Of a stretch of DNA of 64,000 nt, positions 33,424 to 44,208 are shown in pieces. The stretch is from assembly GCA_948146395.1 (NCBI GenBank), contig OX411559.1, forward strand, positions 35,482,215 through 35,546,214, in the 5' to 3' direction. Made by a program: the position numbers and the translations under genes. A model generated the notes under the pieces. It was not told where the DNA came from. It saw only the letters and a program-made list of their open reading frames with translations, and made no database searches. Source of the stretch: Fragum whitleyi. Its lineage: Eukaryota; Mollusca; Bivalvia; Cardiida; Cardiidae. Positions within the stretch are counted from its first letter, which is position 1. Each line of letters starts with the position of its first letter.

Positions 33424-34424
33424 CGAGGGATGATCCAGAAGTTCGTAAAATGTGCTAATAACTTTCGCATTTCTGGCTTGTTCAGTATATAATTTGGTTA
33501 ATGTGCAGTTTAGTAACTGTGGAGTTCACGAATAGTATTATTTTTGCAGAATTTTCTTTAGCGGCCTACGAATGCGTTACCATCGTAACACACGTATGCT
33601 TAGGCGGGGGAGCGTGATAAAATATTGAAAATCTGTTAAATAAATTAAGTTTTCTGTAAGTTTTCTGAAACTGTAGTTGAAAATCCTTGGCTAGATTAAA
33701 TAAGACGTTAAAAGAAAATTATTGGTTATTTTCTAAAATTTGTTGGGAGACTTTTACGGACACAGATTATTTTAATAACACAGACCATTCGAGAAAAAAA
33801 TGACAAGACGTCAAAACCAAAATATGGATACCGTCTATTTTTCGATTTTTTTCTCGTGATCTATGTTAATCACCAACACAAACATTTCAGATGTTTTAGA
33901 AAAATGATAAAAATGTGCAGAAGAGAATTTTTCGTAAAGCTATTCTGGATATTAAAAGAGGGCCAGGCTTCGTAGAAGGATTTAGAATGGTGTAAGTGAG
34001 TTTGAACGAACGAACTTATCCCATACGATTCTCATTATTTTAAAAAATAAAAGCCCTGTATCTGGATCTCATCTTTACTAGAAATACCATGCATATAGAA
34101 AATATAAACTAATTTGGTTCCAAATGTTATGTGGAAAATTTCTGTAAGTTGGTTTATCAGGCACAGAAAGGAATAAGAGTTAGCAGAGGCTATGTAGAAG
34201 AGTGTTTTTAATGACGTCGCATTTGACGTTCTTGCTCCCCCGCCTACATGCAGGGTCTCTGTCTTGATTTATACCCTTTACAGCCGCTTTGGAGTGTAAG
34301 CATATAAAATTTTGCATGTTTATCACACAGATGATGTATTAAAAGACTGCATGATTTTAATTTTGATAGTAAGCTTTTCTGTAGATTTATAACCTCATTA
34401 TACGAACTTTTGGATCAACCCTCG
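33424..34424. mobile_element. mariner-type MITE, block B only
   Basis: The termini CGAGGGATGATCCAGAAGTT and AACTTTTGGATCAACCCTCG are near-perfect inverses. TA flanks both sides (33422-33423, 34425-34426), and the empty site in block A near 14593 has a single TA (TGTTATACTGAAA). A subterminal inverted pair GGCGGGGGAGC / GCTCCCCCGCC lies at about 33605 and 34235. The 1,001 bp contain no transposase frame. The ends and TA duplication are those of Tc1/mariner elements. Confidence 0.88.
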
Positions 34425-34669
34425 TACTGAATTACAAAGAAATGTTGCACTATGTTGAGGACACAAATTACCCATTTCGAATTATTTCTTGTTTTCTGAA
34501 CATTATTCTACGACTCACAGACCACAGGCAATTGTTTTATAATCCATTTTTTTCAACCATGTCATTTAATAAGACAAGGTGTCAAACAAGTCCCGGATCT
34601 CTTTAATTCTTATCATTTAAAGCATATTTCTACTCACTGGTAATAGGCTAATATTCTCTATTTACTTAC

Positions 34670-34753
34670 AGCCGTGCACTACGATGTTACATGATTTACA
34701 GCCACCAAGAATGATGAGTCCTCCGTGACTTGTAACAAAGCATCTTATACGGG
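34670..34753 (-). CDS. Candidate secreted Cys-rich peptide gene B, exon 3
   Basis: The same 84-nt exon as 14845-14928, with identical acceptor (TTTCAAG), identical donor core (GTAAGTAAA) and the same phase. Its only difference is a synonymous third-position change (GGC for GGA). The frame contains CFVTSHGG, GGCKSCN and VVHG. The reverse-strand 95-codon frame over 34787-35074 is not supported by block A. Confidence 0.48.
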
Positions 34754-35673
34754 CTTGAAACAAAAAACATAATAATGTTATAATTCGTGATGTTTGACCT
34801 CGCAGGGCGGAGCCTAAGTAATGGATCGTTGCATTTAACAATGCGGGGAATCACGAGACCACCATTGATGTTAAACATAAAACAATGGCGACATTTTCAC
34901 CGCTTCGTCAACAAGTTTCAGCTTTCAACGAGGTATGTTATCAACATACGTATTTGTCAGCCAAGGCGCATATCCTATGATATGCGAAACTGCCTACGGT
35001 TTAAAAAAATACCCAATTCTCCCCTGTGTGTTCGTTGTATTATGAGAACACTTAAAGAATATATTCGAATTTAGAAAGAAATTGGTTGTGTGTTAAGCAC
35101 GACGCATCATAAATGCAGCGTAATTTCGCCAACAGCGATCTTTCTGATAATTTGATATACTTCTAGAACGAGTTGTGTCGATAACATTCCATAATAGCCT
35201 ATCTAGAAGGCCGCTTATATTTTGTTTAAGCGTATTCACGAAAATGATATTAAACACACGAGGTGTCAGACAAGCTTAATCTCTGTGTGCATGATGTTAA
35301 ACACGGGTAAGGTTATGGTTCCCTAGGAACACTAAGATATTTAGGCTTTGACAGACAAAGAGTTTTTATCAGGAATCATCAAAAGCTATTTCTAACATAG
35401 TCTTCTAAATAATCGAAATCATTAAAATGCTAATAATTGAATTATTACCCTCGGCCTTGGTCTTTTTAATAGATTTTTTTCTATTTCAAAGGATGTTTCG
35501 ATAAAAACAAAAACAGGCAGTGTCTATAACCATGTTGATGAGGACGATGATGGCATCTCAGAGGGGAAAGAATGTTGGACAATTTAAAGAAATAAATAAT
35601 AAGGTATCTCATTATAAATTCAATTTTTATCAATTTTATCAACAAATTTACACAAATATTGCTATTTATAAAC
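34754..35673. other. Block-B-specific non-coding sequence
   Basis: Homology to block A is lost after about 34835. No gene is seen. Part of the presumed long second intron of candidate gene B. Confidence 0.5.
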
Positions 35674-36172
35674 AAGAGGACAATTAAACCTAAAGCGCTC
35701 ACCTGAGACATAGTATACTAAGGTTGCAAAATGCCACTAATCCTACAGTCAATACAGACAATCCAATCACCTCTGTCAGATATGTTTTAAAGTCATTGGA
35801 ACCAAAATTGTGGCTTCTACAATGCACACAAAATTTTCGAAGAAAACCTTGCATAACTTGGTTATTTTGCCCAACTTGACCCAATTTCTTACTCATCCAA
35901 GATGTCTTATAAAATACATTCTGACCAAGTTTGAATTGATCTGAGCCAAAATTGCGGCCTCTTGAGTGCAAGCAAAGTTTTCCAAAGATTTAACCCCTTT
36001 ACCTTATTTTTAACCCCACTATTCCCAAATTCAAACTTGACAATTATTTGATGGAGACAAACGTTCTGACCACGTTTCAAGACATTTGAGTAAAAATGTT
36101 GCCTTTAGAGTGCACACAATATGTTGATACACTACGCACGACGGACAACAGACGTCCGACACAGCTAGATCA
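35674..36172 (-). mobile_element. Truncated HINE/pearl-like element
   Basis: Minus orientation. The 3' side reads AAACAAGAGGAC and GCGCTCACCTGAG, with the hairpin arm decayed. Two to three core units follow, with 'TTCTGACCAAGTTT' and 'GCCTCTTGAGTGCAAGC'. The CGACGGACAACAGACGTCCG tract is near 36146. The TTTAGCTCACC terminus is missing. Confidence 0.6.
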
Positions 36173-36179
36173 TGAAAGA

Positions 36180-36915
36180 GTGGGTGCTAATTAGCCTGTC
36201 ATAAATAAGAAATTGCATGATACTTGAAATACGAGATGTTTTAAAAATATATTTCAGGGCCGACTTTGGGTTTTTCAATTTCAACTTATTCTCAAAAATT
36301 TCCAAAACTGGTACTTGTTTCAAAGAATATGTAATCACGATAAATACTTGACATGTTCAAATTCAGAAATTCCCAGATGCAAAAGAACAGCTTCAACGGA
36401 TATGAACACATTTCAAAGTATCATCAGCTGGGACAAACTAACAAATTTTAGATATCAACAAAAATAGAAAAAGAGATCAACTTCCTAGAGCTACGGCCTC
36501 TGATTTTACCTTTTACATCTAACTAAATACTTGTTCTGTTGTATTGTGCTACCTTTCGGTATATACAAAAGTGATAATTTGTAGTCATGATTCATTTCAA
36601 TCATTTATCAATTGCTAACAAATAGGCTATGTCAAAGATGCAAATTTCTACACGGGATTTTGTTTCTTCGTCAAATAATACATCTCGTTGCTGACCATTT
36701 CAGTTCTCTTCAGAATCTGTTTTGAAGTTTCGTTATGAAGAGAAGTATAATACTGCAAACGTGAAACACGATATACAAATTAATCCTGCTGTCGTTAAGC
36801 AACCAAAACTCAAAGCTACACCTTTCTTCAGATGTAGTTAAGACGCTTTGATCATCGACGAGACATGAAACCAATCAGAGGGTGCTGCCTATCAATTTCA
36901 ATCCCAAGACAGTTT
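36180..36915. other. No recognisable gene
   Basis: AT-rich block-B-specific sequence without coding signals. Confidence 0.5.
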
Positions 36916-36917
36916 GT

Positions 36918-37400
36918 CATGTGACAATGTGTGTGCACGTATGGTGGGGGAGTTACTGCAGCATATTAGTGTGGAAGTCATGCACATAACCTTATGACGT
37001 TATGTCGACTTTTTGGTATATTTGATACAATTTTTACAGCAATGTTGCCTTCTGTGCAAAATTGGTGATATGATTGGACAATTGATTTTTGAAGCATAAT
37101 GTTTTATTCACAATATGGAGTTGCCTTCTGTTTCACCCTTATTCGTTTTAGAAACTCTTTATACGTGATTAAGTAAAAAGAGGCTGTGGACGACTATGAA
37201 ACGTGAAAATTATTGTAGTATTATCAATTTACACACATGTATGCATGTACGGAATGCCCCTTATCAAAAGATGTATATCAGTTCATTAAAATGAATAGTG
37301 CTGCAGTCACGCATTGTGTTGTTTATTATACGCCTCCGTATGTCAGCATTATAGGAAACTGGAACATGGTGTCAGAAGTAAAATCGTTTCTTTAGTAACA
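36918..37400 (+). mobile_element. Possible LTR and primer-binding site of a Gypsy-type element
   Basis: The segment before the gag remnant ends with ATAGGAAACTGGAACATGG and the sequence TGGTGTCAGAAGTA (37370-37383), which is complementary to a tRNA 3' end and sits where a primer-binding site should. A candidate LTR start is TGTGACAATGTGTG near 36918. No second LTR was found, so its limits are a guess. Confidence 0.4.
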
Positions 37401-37459
37401 TTATTTTGTCGAAAAAGGAGAAATAATTTAAAATAGAATTATCTTGAATACAATCACCT

Positions 37460-37726
37460 CATATCGAATGGACTTCTTCAAATTTACCAGATGCCTATGA
37501 AAAATTCGAGAGACATGTACAGTTAATGTTCTCAGGACCACTTAAAGAAAAAGCGGAACCGGAGAAAGTTTCTTACCTTCTATTGTGGATTGGGGATCGA
37601 GATATCCACTCGACATGGAAAGACATTTCTGAGGAAGACGCAAATAAATTAAACACATATTACACTCGCTTCCGTGCTAACGTACAGCCCAAGTTAAATC
37701 CAATTTTCGCAAGATTCAAATCGTGA
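37460..37726 (+). pseudogene. Gypsy-type gag N-terminal remnant
   Basis: The frame contains EWTSSNLPDAYEKFERHVQL and MFSGPLKEKAEPEKVSYLLL, then WIGDRDIHSTW, ending FARFKS and a stop. This is the well-known N-terminal gag block of invertebrate Gypsy elements, which normally continues for several hundred residues to a zinc knuckle. Here it stops after about 85 codons, and no pol follows on this strand. It is on the opposite strand from the Gypsy integrase remnants, so it may be from another copy. Confidence 0.72.
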
Positions 37727-38389
37727 TCATATGATTGGTTAAAAGGAAACCCTTATTTTATGTTTGATATCATTCCCTGCTATTAGGTTTTTGGGGGTAG
37801 AGACAAATTTTTCCCAGTCCTATATAAGACTTTATTTTATAATTTAAGTAAGAGTTACCATTTCAGATTGGAAAGTAATTGAATATAATTAATTACTTTC
37901 CTTAAAATGATTATAATTAATTAATTACTTTTATAAAAAGCAAGTTATTATAATTGTAATTTAATTGGGGAGTTGCCAATTTATTTTTGATTAATTAATT
38001 ACTGTTTAAAATAATTGAACCCAGGTCTGGTGCTGGTATTCGGTCATGACTTCAAATTTCATTTGTTAATTTGTATGAGCATATATAGCACACGTCTTTT
38101 TGTAACCTTGTACCTTTATATTAAGACCATAGATCACTTCTCATGCTATCCCGCGAAACATTAAGATGTCACAAATCTAGTAAAATATTTTAGGGATAAC
38201 AGACATCGAATATAATGGCAAGATCTTGGGGTTTTTTTTCGCAAAATCATTTAAAGGGTGTTAAATGCCGATACTAACTGTGACAAAATTTCACGAAGAC
38301 AATATATCTCACTGTGTTTTACAAAGATTTTACCCTATGCTACATTTATTAGCCGACATGAACGAATTTTGCCTCAGATTTAGATAAAC
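37727..38389. other. AT-rich non-coding sequence
   Basis: Contains a run of TTAATTAATTA motifs around 37880-38010. No gene is seen. Confidence 0.55.
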
Positions 38390-39342
38390 AAACATCATTT
38401 CACTTTCAAGATATGTTAGAATCAAAAATGTCTCCAGAGCGTTGTCATTTTTTCTAGGTTGTGAATTGACCTGACCCAATTTGAAACCCATCAGACGTAT
38501 CACATTTCAAGATATTTTAGGCATAAATGTGGTCTATAAAGTGCACGGAAGTTTTTTCAAAGATGTGCGTCAATAGCTTTTACCCACTTGATCCTATTTC
38601 AACTCGTCTGACATTTCATATAGGCAAACATCGTGGTCAAGTTTCATGACAGTTTGGTCCAGAATGTGGTCTCTATTTAGGGTGCACAAAAAGTTTATTC
38701 TAAGATTTTCCCCATGACCTTGTTTTCCTAAATTTGACCAAATTTCTTACTAGTCAGGATGTCATATAGACAAAATCACAATGATAACACATTCGATTGA
38801 AACACGATCTTACTATGGTGATCGCATTGTTTTTTCTCAAAAATTTATCCCCGTGACCTAGTTATTTTTCCAAACAGGCCAAAATTTAGAACTAATATTA
38901 GATGTTATGAATACATTCTTTCTCATTAAGTTTCAAAACATTTGAGCCATTGATTGCCTACTATTTTTGCATAAGATCAGCCCTACGACATAATTATTTA
39001 TCTCACATTATCCAATTGCAAATTCGTTCGAGATATTACGGCCAATCATTCTGACCAAGTTTCATGGCATTTGAACCAAAAATATGACTCAAGGGAGCAG
39101 ACAATTGTTTTTCTTTTTCTCATCTGATATATGCCCCCATGACATAGTTTATTAGATCACTTGCCACAATTTCGAACTAGTTTGGGGGCTGATAGAGACA
39201 AAGTTTGAAGACATCTTGGCCATGATATATCTGATTTCTAGAGTGCACACAAGATGTTGACAGATGACGTGTGTCAGACATAGCTAGTTTACAAAAGCTC
39301 ACCGTGAGTACTTCTTGCTCAGGTGAGCTAAATATCAGAGGG
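38390..39342 (-). mobile_element. Degenerate HINE/pearl-like array, block B
   Basis: Counterpart of 16330-17432 with the recurring phrases GAGTGCACA, 'TTCTGACCAAGTTTCA' and 'CCCCGTGACCTAGTT' and a unit of about 140-150 bp. The right end is better kept than in A: AAAAGCTCACCGTGAGTACT then GCTCAGGTGAGCTAAATATC. Confidence 0.62.
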
Positions 39343-39712
39343 GTTTAAGATCTAGAGACTGACCAAGAAAAAGTTAACTATGTTCACCTAATTGCCGAGT
39401 TTTACAGCTAGTGCTCGTCATCCGACCTAATTATACGTGGATCAAGACAACTGTTTAAGGGTAAATGAGCCTGTGCGTGACATTTCAAACAATTTGAAAT
39501 GTGCGTGAGGTGCAAACATTGAGCAGCGTAGAAAGCCCTTTACTGTAAATATTAAGTTACCTGACGGTCTAAAGATACCATGAGACCTTATCTATCTACA
39601 AAATGCAAAGTGAAGACTCTTACCAGACTGTGCAGATGCACAGTCTAGTCAGAGTCTTTGCTGTGGACATACATGAAATTGTGGAAATCTCACGCACAGG
39701 CTCAAATACAGT

Positions 39713-39770
39713 ATAACAATTCCTGGTCATCACAGTTGTTGATCTGGATAGCAGTAGTAATTGCCTTTCT
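39713..39770 (-). pseudogene. Candidate secreted Cys-rich peptide gene B, exon 2 (frameshifted)
   Basis: The acceptor TTTTCACGTCCCTTAG is better than in A. The frame reads EKGNYYCYPDQQL and stops at 39730-39732. One extra C relative to A (CAACAACTG against CAACAATGC) causes this. Past it, a CDDQELLYC stretch resembles the A sequence in another frame. With the homologous donor the exon is 58 nt against 60 in A, so it no longer joins exon 3 in frame. Either gene B is a pseudogene, it uses another splice site, or this is an assembly error. Confidence 0.42.
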
Positions 39771-39960
39771 CTAAGGGACGTGAAAACACCTGGACTTGAC
39801 GGTCGACACCAACTCAATAACCTAAATCTTTCGTTGCGATCGAACCTGAATTAATTAGTTTAAACTAAATAGAAACATGATTCCTACAGACATACTTATT
39901 TGGTCACGTTCTCCGACATTCAGCTTTAAAAATGTAAGAAAGGCAAAAGAAAATACTTAC

Positions 39961-40024
39961 CCGAGTAACTCGTATCACATATCAAAGCAAATACAAAGAC
40001 CAGTAATTGGACACAGAATTCCAT
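39961..40024 (-). CDS. Candidate secreted Cys-rich peptide gene B, exon 1 (signal peptide)
   Basis: ATG at 40024 opens MEFCVQLLVFVFALICDTSY plus S and ends in phase 1 at the strong donor GTAAGTATTT. Same 64-nt length as in block A. The hydrophobic core and the last residues are conserved, while residues 2-6 are largely replaced. This retains all features of a signal-peptide exon. Confidence 0.58.
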
Positions 40025-40050
40025 TTTTTACGATTAAGTCCTATTTAACA

Positions 40051-40424
40051 GTCGAGTAAACGACGGAAAACCGTCACCTTTTGGTGTGATGGTATGGTGC
40101 CACAAGGCATATTTCCGAAAAAAGCGAATTTTACCCAGTTTTCTCAATAAAAAGTACTGCCTTATTTCACTTTCACTTTGCTAACACGTTTTTTAAAAAG
40201 CACGGTTTTATAAAGTATTCCAAATTTCTAAAGAATATGGTGGACTGTTACAAATCTTTAAATAGACAAGGAGATCGTGACGAATTTTGGTCATTCTTCC
40301 TGTGGCTATTTATAGATTTGACTTTAAATAAAAGATAGTGACGTCTAGCCGTCAAAATGAAAATCTGCCTTTTGACGTTCTAGCATCACAACAGAAGTTG
40401 ACGGTTTTCCGTCAGATACTCGAC
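40051..40424. mobile_element. MITE with GTCGAGTA...TACTCGAC termini, block B
   Basis: Left GTCGAGTAAACGACGGAAAA and right TTTTCCGTCAGATACTCGAC are inverse over about 30-50 bp, with GTGATGG / AGCATCAC further in. Length 374 bp. The left end is 27 bp upstream of the start codon of candidate gene B, the same arrangement as in block A. Confidence 0.72.
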
Positions 40425-40600
40425 AATAAAAAAAATGAAGTAAACACAAAAAATATTTTCTCTGCGTAGTGTCTAATTGTAAATAGGTATCAAACTGAAT
40501 TAAATAATCGCTTTTGGTCTTACGTCACTTGCATAAGACAATGAGTAATCATTATAAGATAAGAAATTTATAAATTTTCAGAGGACTGTCTTCAAACCAA

Positions 40601-40878
40601 TCGATCGATCGAATGGGGTTTTACGCCGCTTTCAACATTATTTCAGTTATATCGCGGCGGCTGGAGCACCTAACAATGGATTCCTGGTATTTCTCACGCC
40701 AGTACTACCATTACATACTTTCCTAGCCTCCAGCTACTATCTCACATAGATCTACGATTATCGACCCATTGGTGAGAGACAAATAGTCGGAAAGAATGAG
40801 TGCCGCCGTCGGGGATCGAACCCGTGACCTCTACTTTGACAGTCCGACGCGCTACCAACTGCGCTATGACGGCGGCTC
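40601..40878 (-). mobile_element. tRNA-derived SINE, block B only
   Basis: Minus orientation: B box GGGTTCGATCCCCGACGG, A box AGCGCAGTTGGTAGCGCG, and a GATC/TCGA-repeat tail at 40601-40611. Flanked by the exact 13-bp repeat GTCTTCAAACCAA (40588-40600, 40879-40891). Block A has the single site near 19215. It is one of the best preserved SINEs here. Confidence 0.94.
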
Positions 40879-41004
40879 GTCTTCAAACCAAGGTTTCCGT
40901 AATATGTTACATAAGTCGATGCTTAACATCATTAAATCAAAAGTCGGTTACGCTCAGGTTTCGTAATTGAATCCATGTGCAGCGAATGAACTAACAATCC
41001 TGAA

Positions 41005-41580
41005 GTCTACAAATCAAAATATGTATACTTTGGTTGAAAGGAAAATCAGTATTCGGAGGTGATTTTTGAAAGGTGGATCATCAAAGTTAAATTTTACTCG
41101 ATGTGTATGTATATTTCGATTGAAAGGTAAATAATACACGGTTTGGATTTGAAATTGGGGCCATGCGAGTAATGTGTCATTGATGTATATGTATACTTTG
41201 GTTGAAAGTAAAAACGAACAATATACGGATTGGATTTGAAAGATCGACAATCCAAGTTTAATGTAACTCGATGAATATGTATACTTTGGTTGAAAGGAAA
41301 AATACACGGATTTAAAATTCGAACCATCCAAGTTTTATATATTGCGATATATATGTATATTTTGGTTGAAAGGAAAAACAGTACACGGATAAGATTTGAA
41401 ATTTGGACTATACGGGTTTAATGTCATTCAATGTATATGTTTACTTTAAAAGGTAAAGCATTACTCGGATAGGTTTTGAAATTGTCTACATCCGAGTTTT
41501 ATGTCTTTCTATGTATATGTTTACTTTATTGAAACATGGATAGAATTTGAAATTGGGGTTATCATTGCGTTTTTATCACT
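41005..41580. repeat. ~62-bp minisatellite, expanded in block B
   Basis: About eight imperfect units of 55-70 bp contain TATGTATACTTTGGTTGAAA, then ACACGGAT..GGATTTGAAATTGG. Block A at 19335-19420 has one unit. The long open frames on the minus strand here are by-products of the repeat. Confidence 0.8.
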
Positions 41581-42229
41581 CGATTAGACTATTGACTTGT
41601 CTGATACTTTTCAGTGCCGTCAAAATGCTTACCGAAAGTGTATAAAATAATTAACAAAGCATTTTAGACACAGATGAGGTACCTATCGCTCTTTTAAGTT
41701 GGATTCTCATCAGTTGTATATAATGATAAATTTTGATAAGAATGATTCTTGATTATGTAGCAAACTGCGCTATGTAATTATTTGTCTACACTTCATAACA
41801 GTTTTATAAAATACTATAATTAATAACTTGACCCACTCACTTCCGAGATACTTATACCTCTTTAGGTATATGACCTGCCCTGTGTACAGAATGATGAAAT
41901 GGTGCGAATTTTCCCTAATTGCGTGAAAAACAAGGAATAATGTGCAAAGATTTTGCACCGTTCTTGTCATCCTGAACGCAGTGTTGTTTTCCGTCTGATT
42001 GCTGCCATTGCTTTTACTGCTAATCTGCGTGGGAATATGTTGTTTTTTATGTTTGAACGCGGCTCCTATCTATCTGATCTTGAACTGAAGAATGAGAATT
42101 CTGCTATGTGGGAATTTTGTACAAGAAAAGTGGATTACTCCTATAAATCCCACACATAATTTGTTTTTCTGTATGTTGTAGGAAATGTCACGATGTATTG
42201 ATAACACTTTTGCTGGTGCTCAAATTTTA
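41581..42229. other. End of block B and flanking non-coding sequence
   Basis: The last clear match to block A is 41870-41905 (CTGCCCTGTGTACAGAATGA) against 19425-19460. After that the sequence is unique. No gene is seen. Confidence 0.55.
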
Positions 42230-42440
42230 TCTTATAAAAATACAAATATCCGTGTGATAGCACCACATTTGATATGATATTTTTTGTGATATCACATGGA
42301 TAATTTTAGAACAATGACATGATACAGTTATTTTTAGAAACTTAAATTATATTAGAAACACCGATGAGCATATTCGTACTTAGTTAACCGTATGAAAAAA
42401 ATGTCTAGGCAGAGCCTCGGCAATCATCAATTCCCCAAAC
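42230..42440 (+). repeat. Third fragment of block-type sequence
   Basis: Diverged copy of 15325-15480, sharing TACAAATATCCGTGTGATA, 'GATATTTTTTGTGATATCACAT' in parts, and the GCCTCGGCAATCATCAATTC region. It may be a trace of a third unit or a dispersed repeat. Confidence 0.5.
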
Positions 42441-42521
42441 CTCGTAAGATATTTTTTTTCACTCTTAGTACGTATTATAATAGTATCATGCTTCAGATGA
42501 ATTTGTTCACCATCTTTAAAA

Positions 42522-42860
42522 ATGAACCGTTTGACTAACGAACACAGTTTTTGGGTTTTCAGTATAATCGAAGCAGGATTGTGTTTTCTTCAAACTTTGG
42601 ACCGAATAGGCTGTCCTCACCAAAAAATGATGAAACTTGCCCATGGTCATAAAAAAACTAGGTATGTAGATGATAAGACACGCCCAGGACGCCAAAAGAT
42701 AACGTCAACTCGAACTGATGGTCAAATCATCTAATGGCATGCTCGCAGTAGGTTCCGATCGGCTTCGAAGCTGGCACGGGACACATACGCATCTCAAAGG
42801 GGATAAACGTGCGCATCTACTATACGTCATTGTTTAATGCTGATCGTCAACAAGATCATG
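42522..42860 (+). pseudogene. Tc1/mariner-type transposase N-terminal remnant
   Basis: The frame up to 42734 ends YVDDKTRPGRQKITSTRTDG followed by QII, a decayed form of the 'RPRSGRP..TT..ED' linker between the helix-turn-helix domains of Tc1 transposases. Beyond the stop the same frame continues with WHARSRFRSASKLARDT, matching the 'RFRTA' segment of the second HTH. The DDE catalytic domain and inverted repeats are not seen. Confidence 0.6.
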
Positions 42861-42869
42861 TTAATTAGT

Positions 42870-43670
42870 GTACTTTGTATCGGAGATAAGGTTATCGATA
42901 TTAGCAAAGTGTTCTTTTCACATAAGAATCAAGACCCTATCTCAATGTGATTGACTATGTCAAATTGAACGTAATGAAATGTGGTAGACAGGTTATGTGT
43001 TGGTGTGTGGGAGCTTACCTGCCTTTCATTTAGACATAAACCACAAAACTCGTTTTAGCCGATGGAAATTTACAACGAAACGTAATGTTGAGAACATCTT
43101 GAGACCATTTGTGTGTCCGTTCTCAATGAAACACATTTACATTGAAGTTTTCAACAGATTAACGCTCGGTCGCATAAAACAATGCTGTTTTCGGTTTTAT
43201 TTTAGGGTCAATTTTAAATCCGCATCCTCGTATTGCTTTCTGTTCTGATCGCAATCCTGCAGGGCATGTGTGGATCAATTAGGACGTTCGGTGTTTGATG
43301 ATTGACGTCATATCGGGAATATACAGCAGCTCATCAACGCTCTTACGGACGAATGGAAGGCCATTCCATAAAAACGTATAAAGAGTGCGATTATAATTTT
43401 TGGCGAAAAATCACCACAGTTCTCTATGAAAACGGTTGCCATACTCGTTATTAATGTTAGTAACTATTCAATTTTAAGTAACTGTCTTTAAGCCAGAAAA
43501 ATTAATACGTTTGCTCCCAGTCACTGATTAAAATCCATTGTTTATGCTTTCCCAGCACTTCATTATCAACGAATTGAATATATTTTTAGCTACAAATAAA
43601 ATGTACAATATTGTAAAGGTTTTATTGTCGGTGGAAACCCTTTTGACGCTGAGTATATATAAAAAGTAAA
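42870..43670. other. No recognisable gene
   Basis: Unique sequence. The open frame at 42997-43248 has no motif, repeat partner or good splice sites. Confidence 0.5.
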
Positions 43671-44208
43671 GGGCGCAATTCGCCGAGTCCTGAAATTAGG
43701 CCAGCTGACACATGCATAGGTAGACTTTTAGTTACAATGTTAATAACACTGTGATATTGACAAAAAATGAATGACTTTCGTTTATATTTGGAATGAAATT
43801 TAATGAGTTGGATGAGAGAGTTTTGAATGAAATTAATGAATGAATGAATGTCGTTTTATGGCCCGTCGACAGCTAAGGTCATGTTGGGCGAAAACACTTC
43901 TGTATTAAACTGGAATAATCCGACGTGAGCACGAAAGCACATGGACTCCCCTCAGATCAGGAGAACGGTCCATGTGCGAGTCCACCCGACCGGTAAATTC
44001 ACAAAAGTGGACATTCATGTGTGTACCAAAATTGAAGTAGGCAATAGTTTTAAAAAATCAATGTAAACAAATAAAATTCTAAAGAAATCTTCGCATGTAA
44101 AAGAAATAATAACCAAAAGAGTTATTGAAAACGGTAAAATTTTATATAGCTACTACAAAAATACTGATGAAAGAAACGAGGTAAATAGAACCTAAAAATC
44201 AAATTTTA

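Noticed and set aside
40800..40876. Functional tRNA on the minus strand
   Set aside because: It is the head of the SINE at 40601-40878 with exact target duplications.
41014..41331. Two overlapping 77-105 codon frames on the minus strand
   Set aside because: They arise from the ~62-bp minisatellite and change with unit number; no start context, splice site or motif.
1..41905. The large repeat as a single giant transposon such as a Maverick/Polinton
   Set aside because: No DNA polymerase B, integrase with long inverted ends, capsid or ATPase frames are visible. The content is a mosaic of small old elements, which fits segmental duplication.
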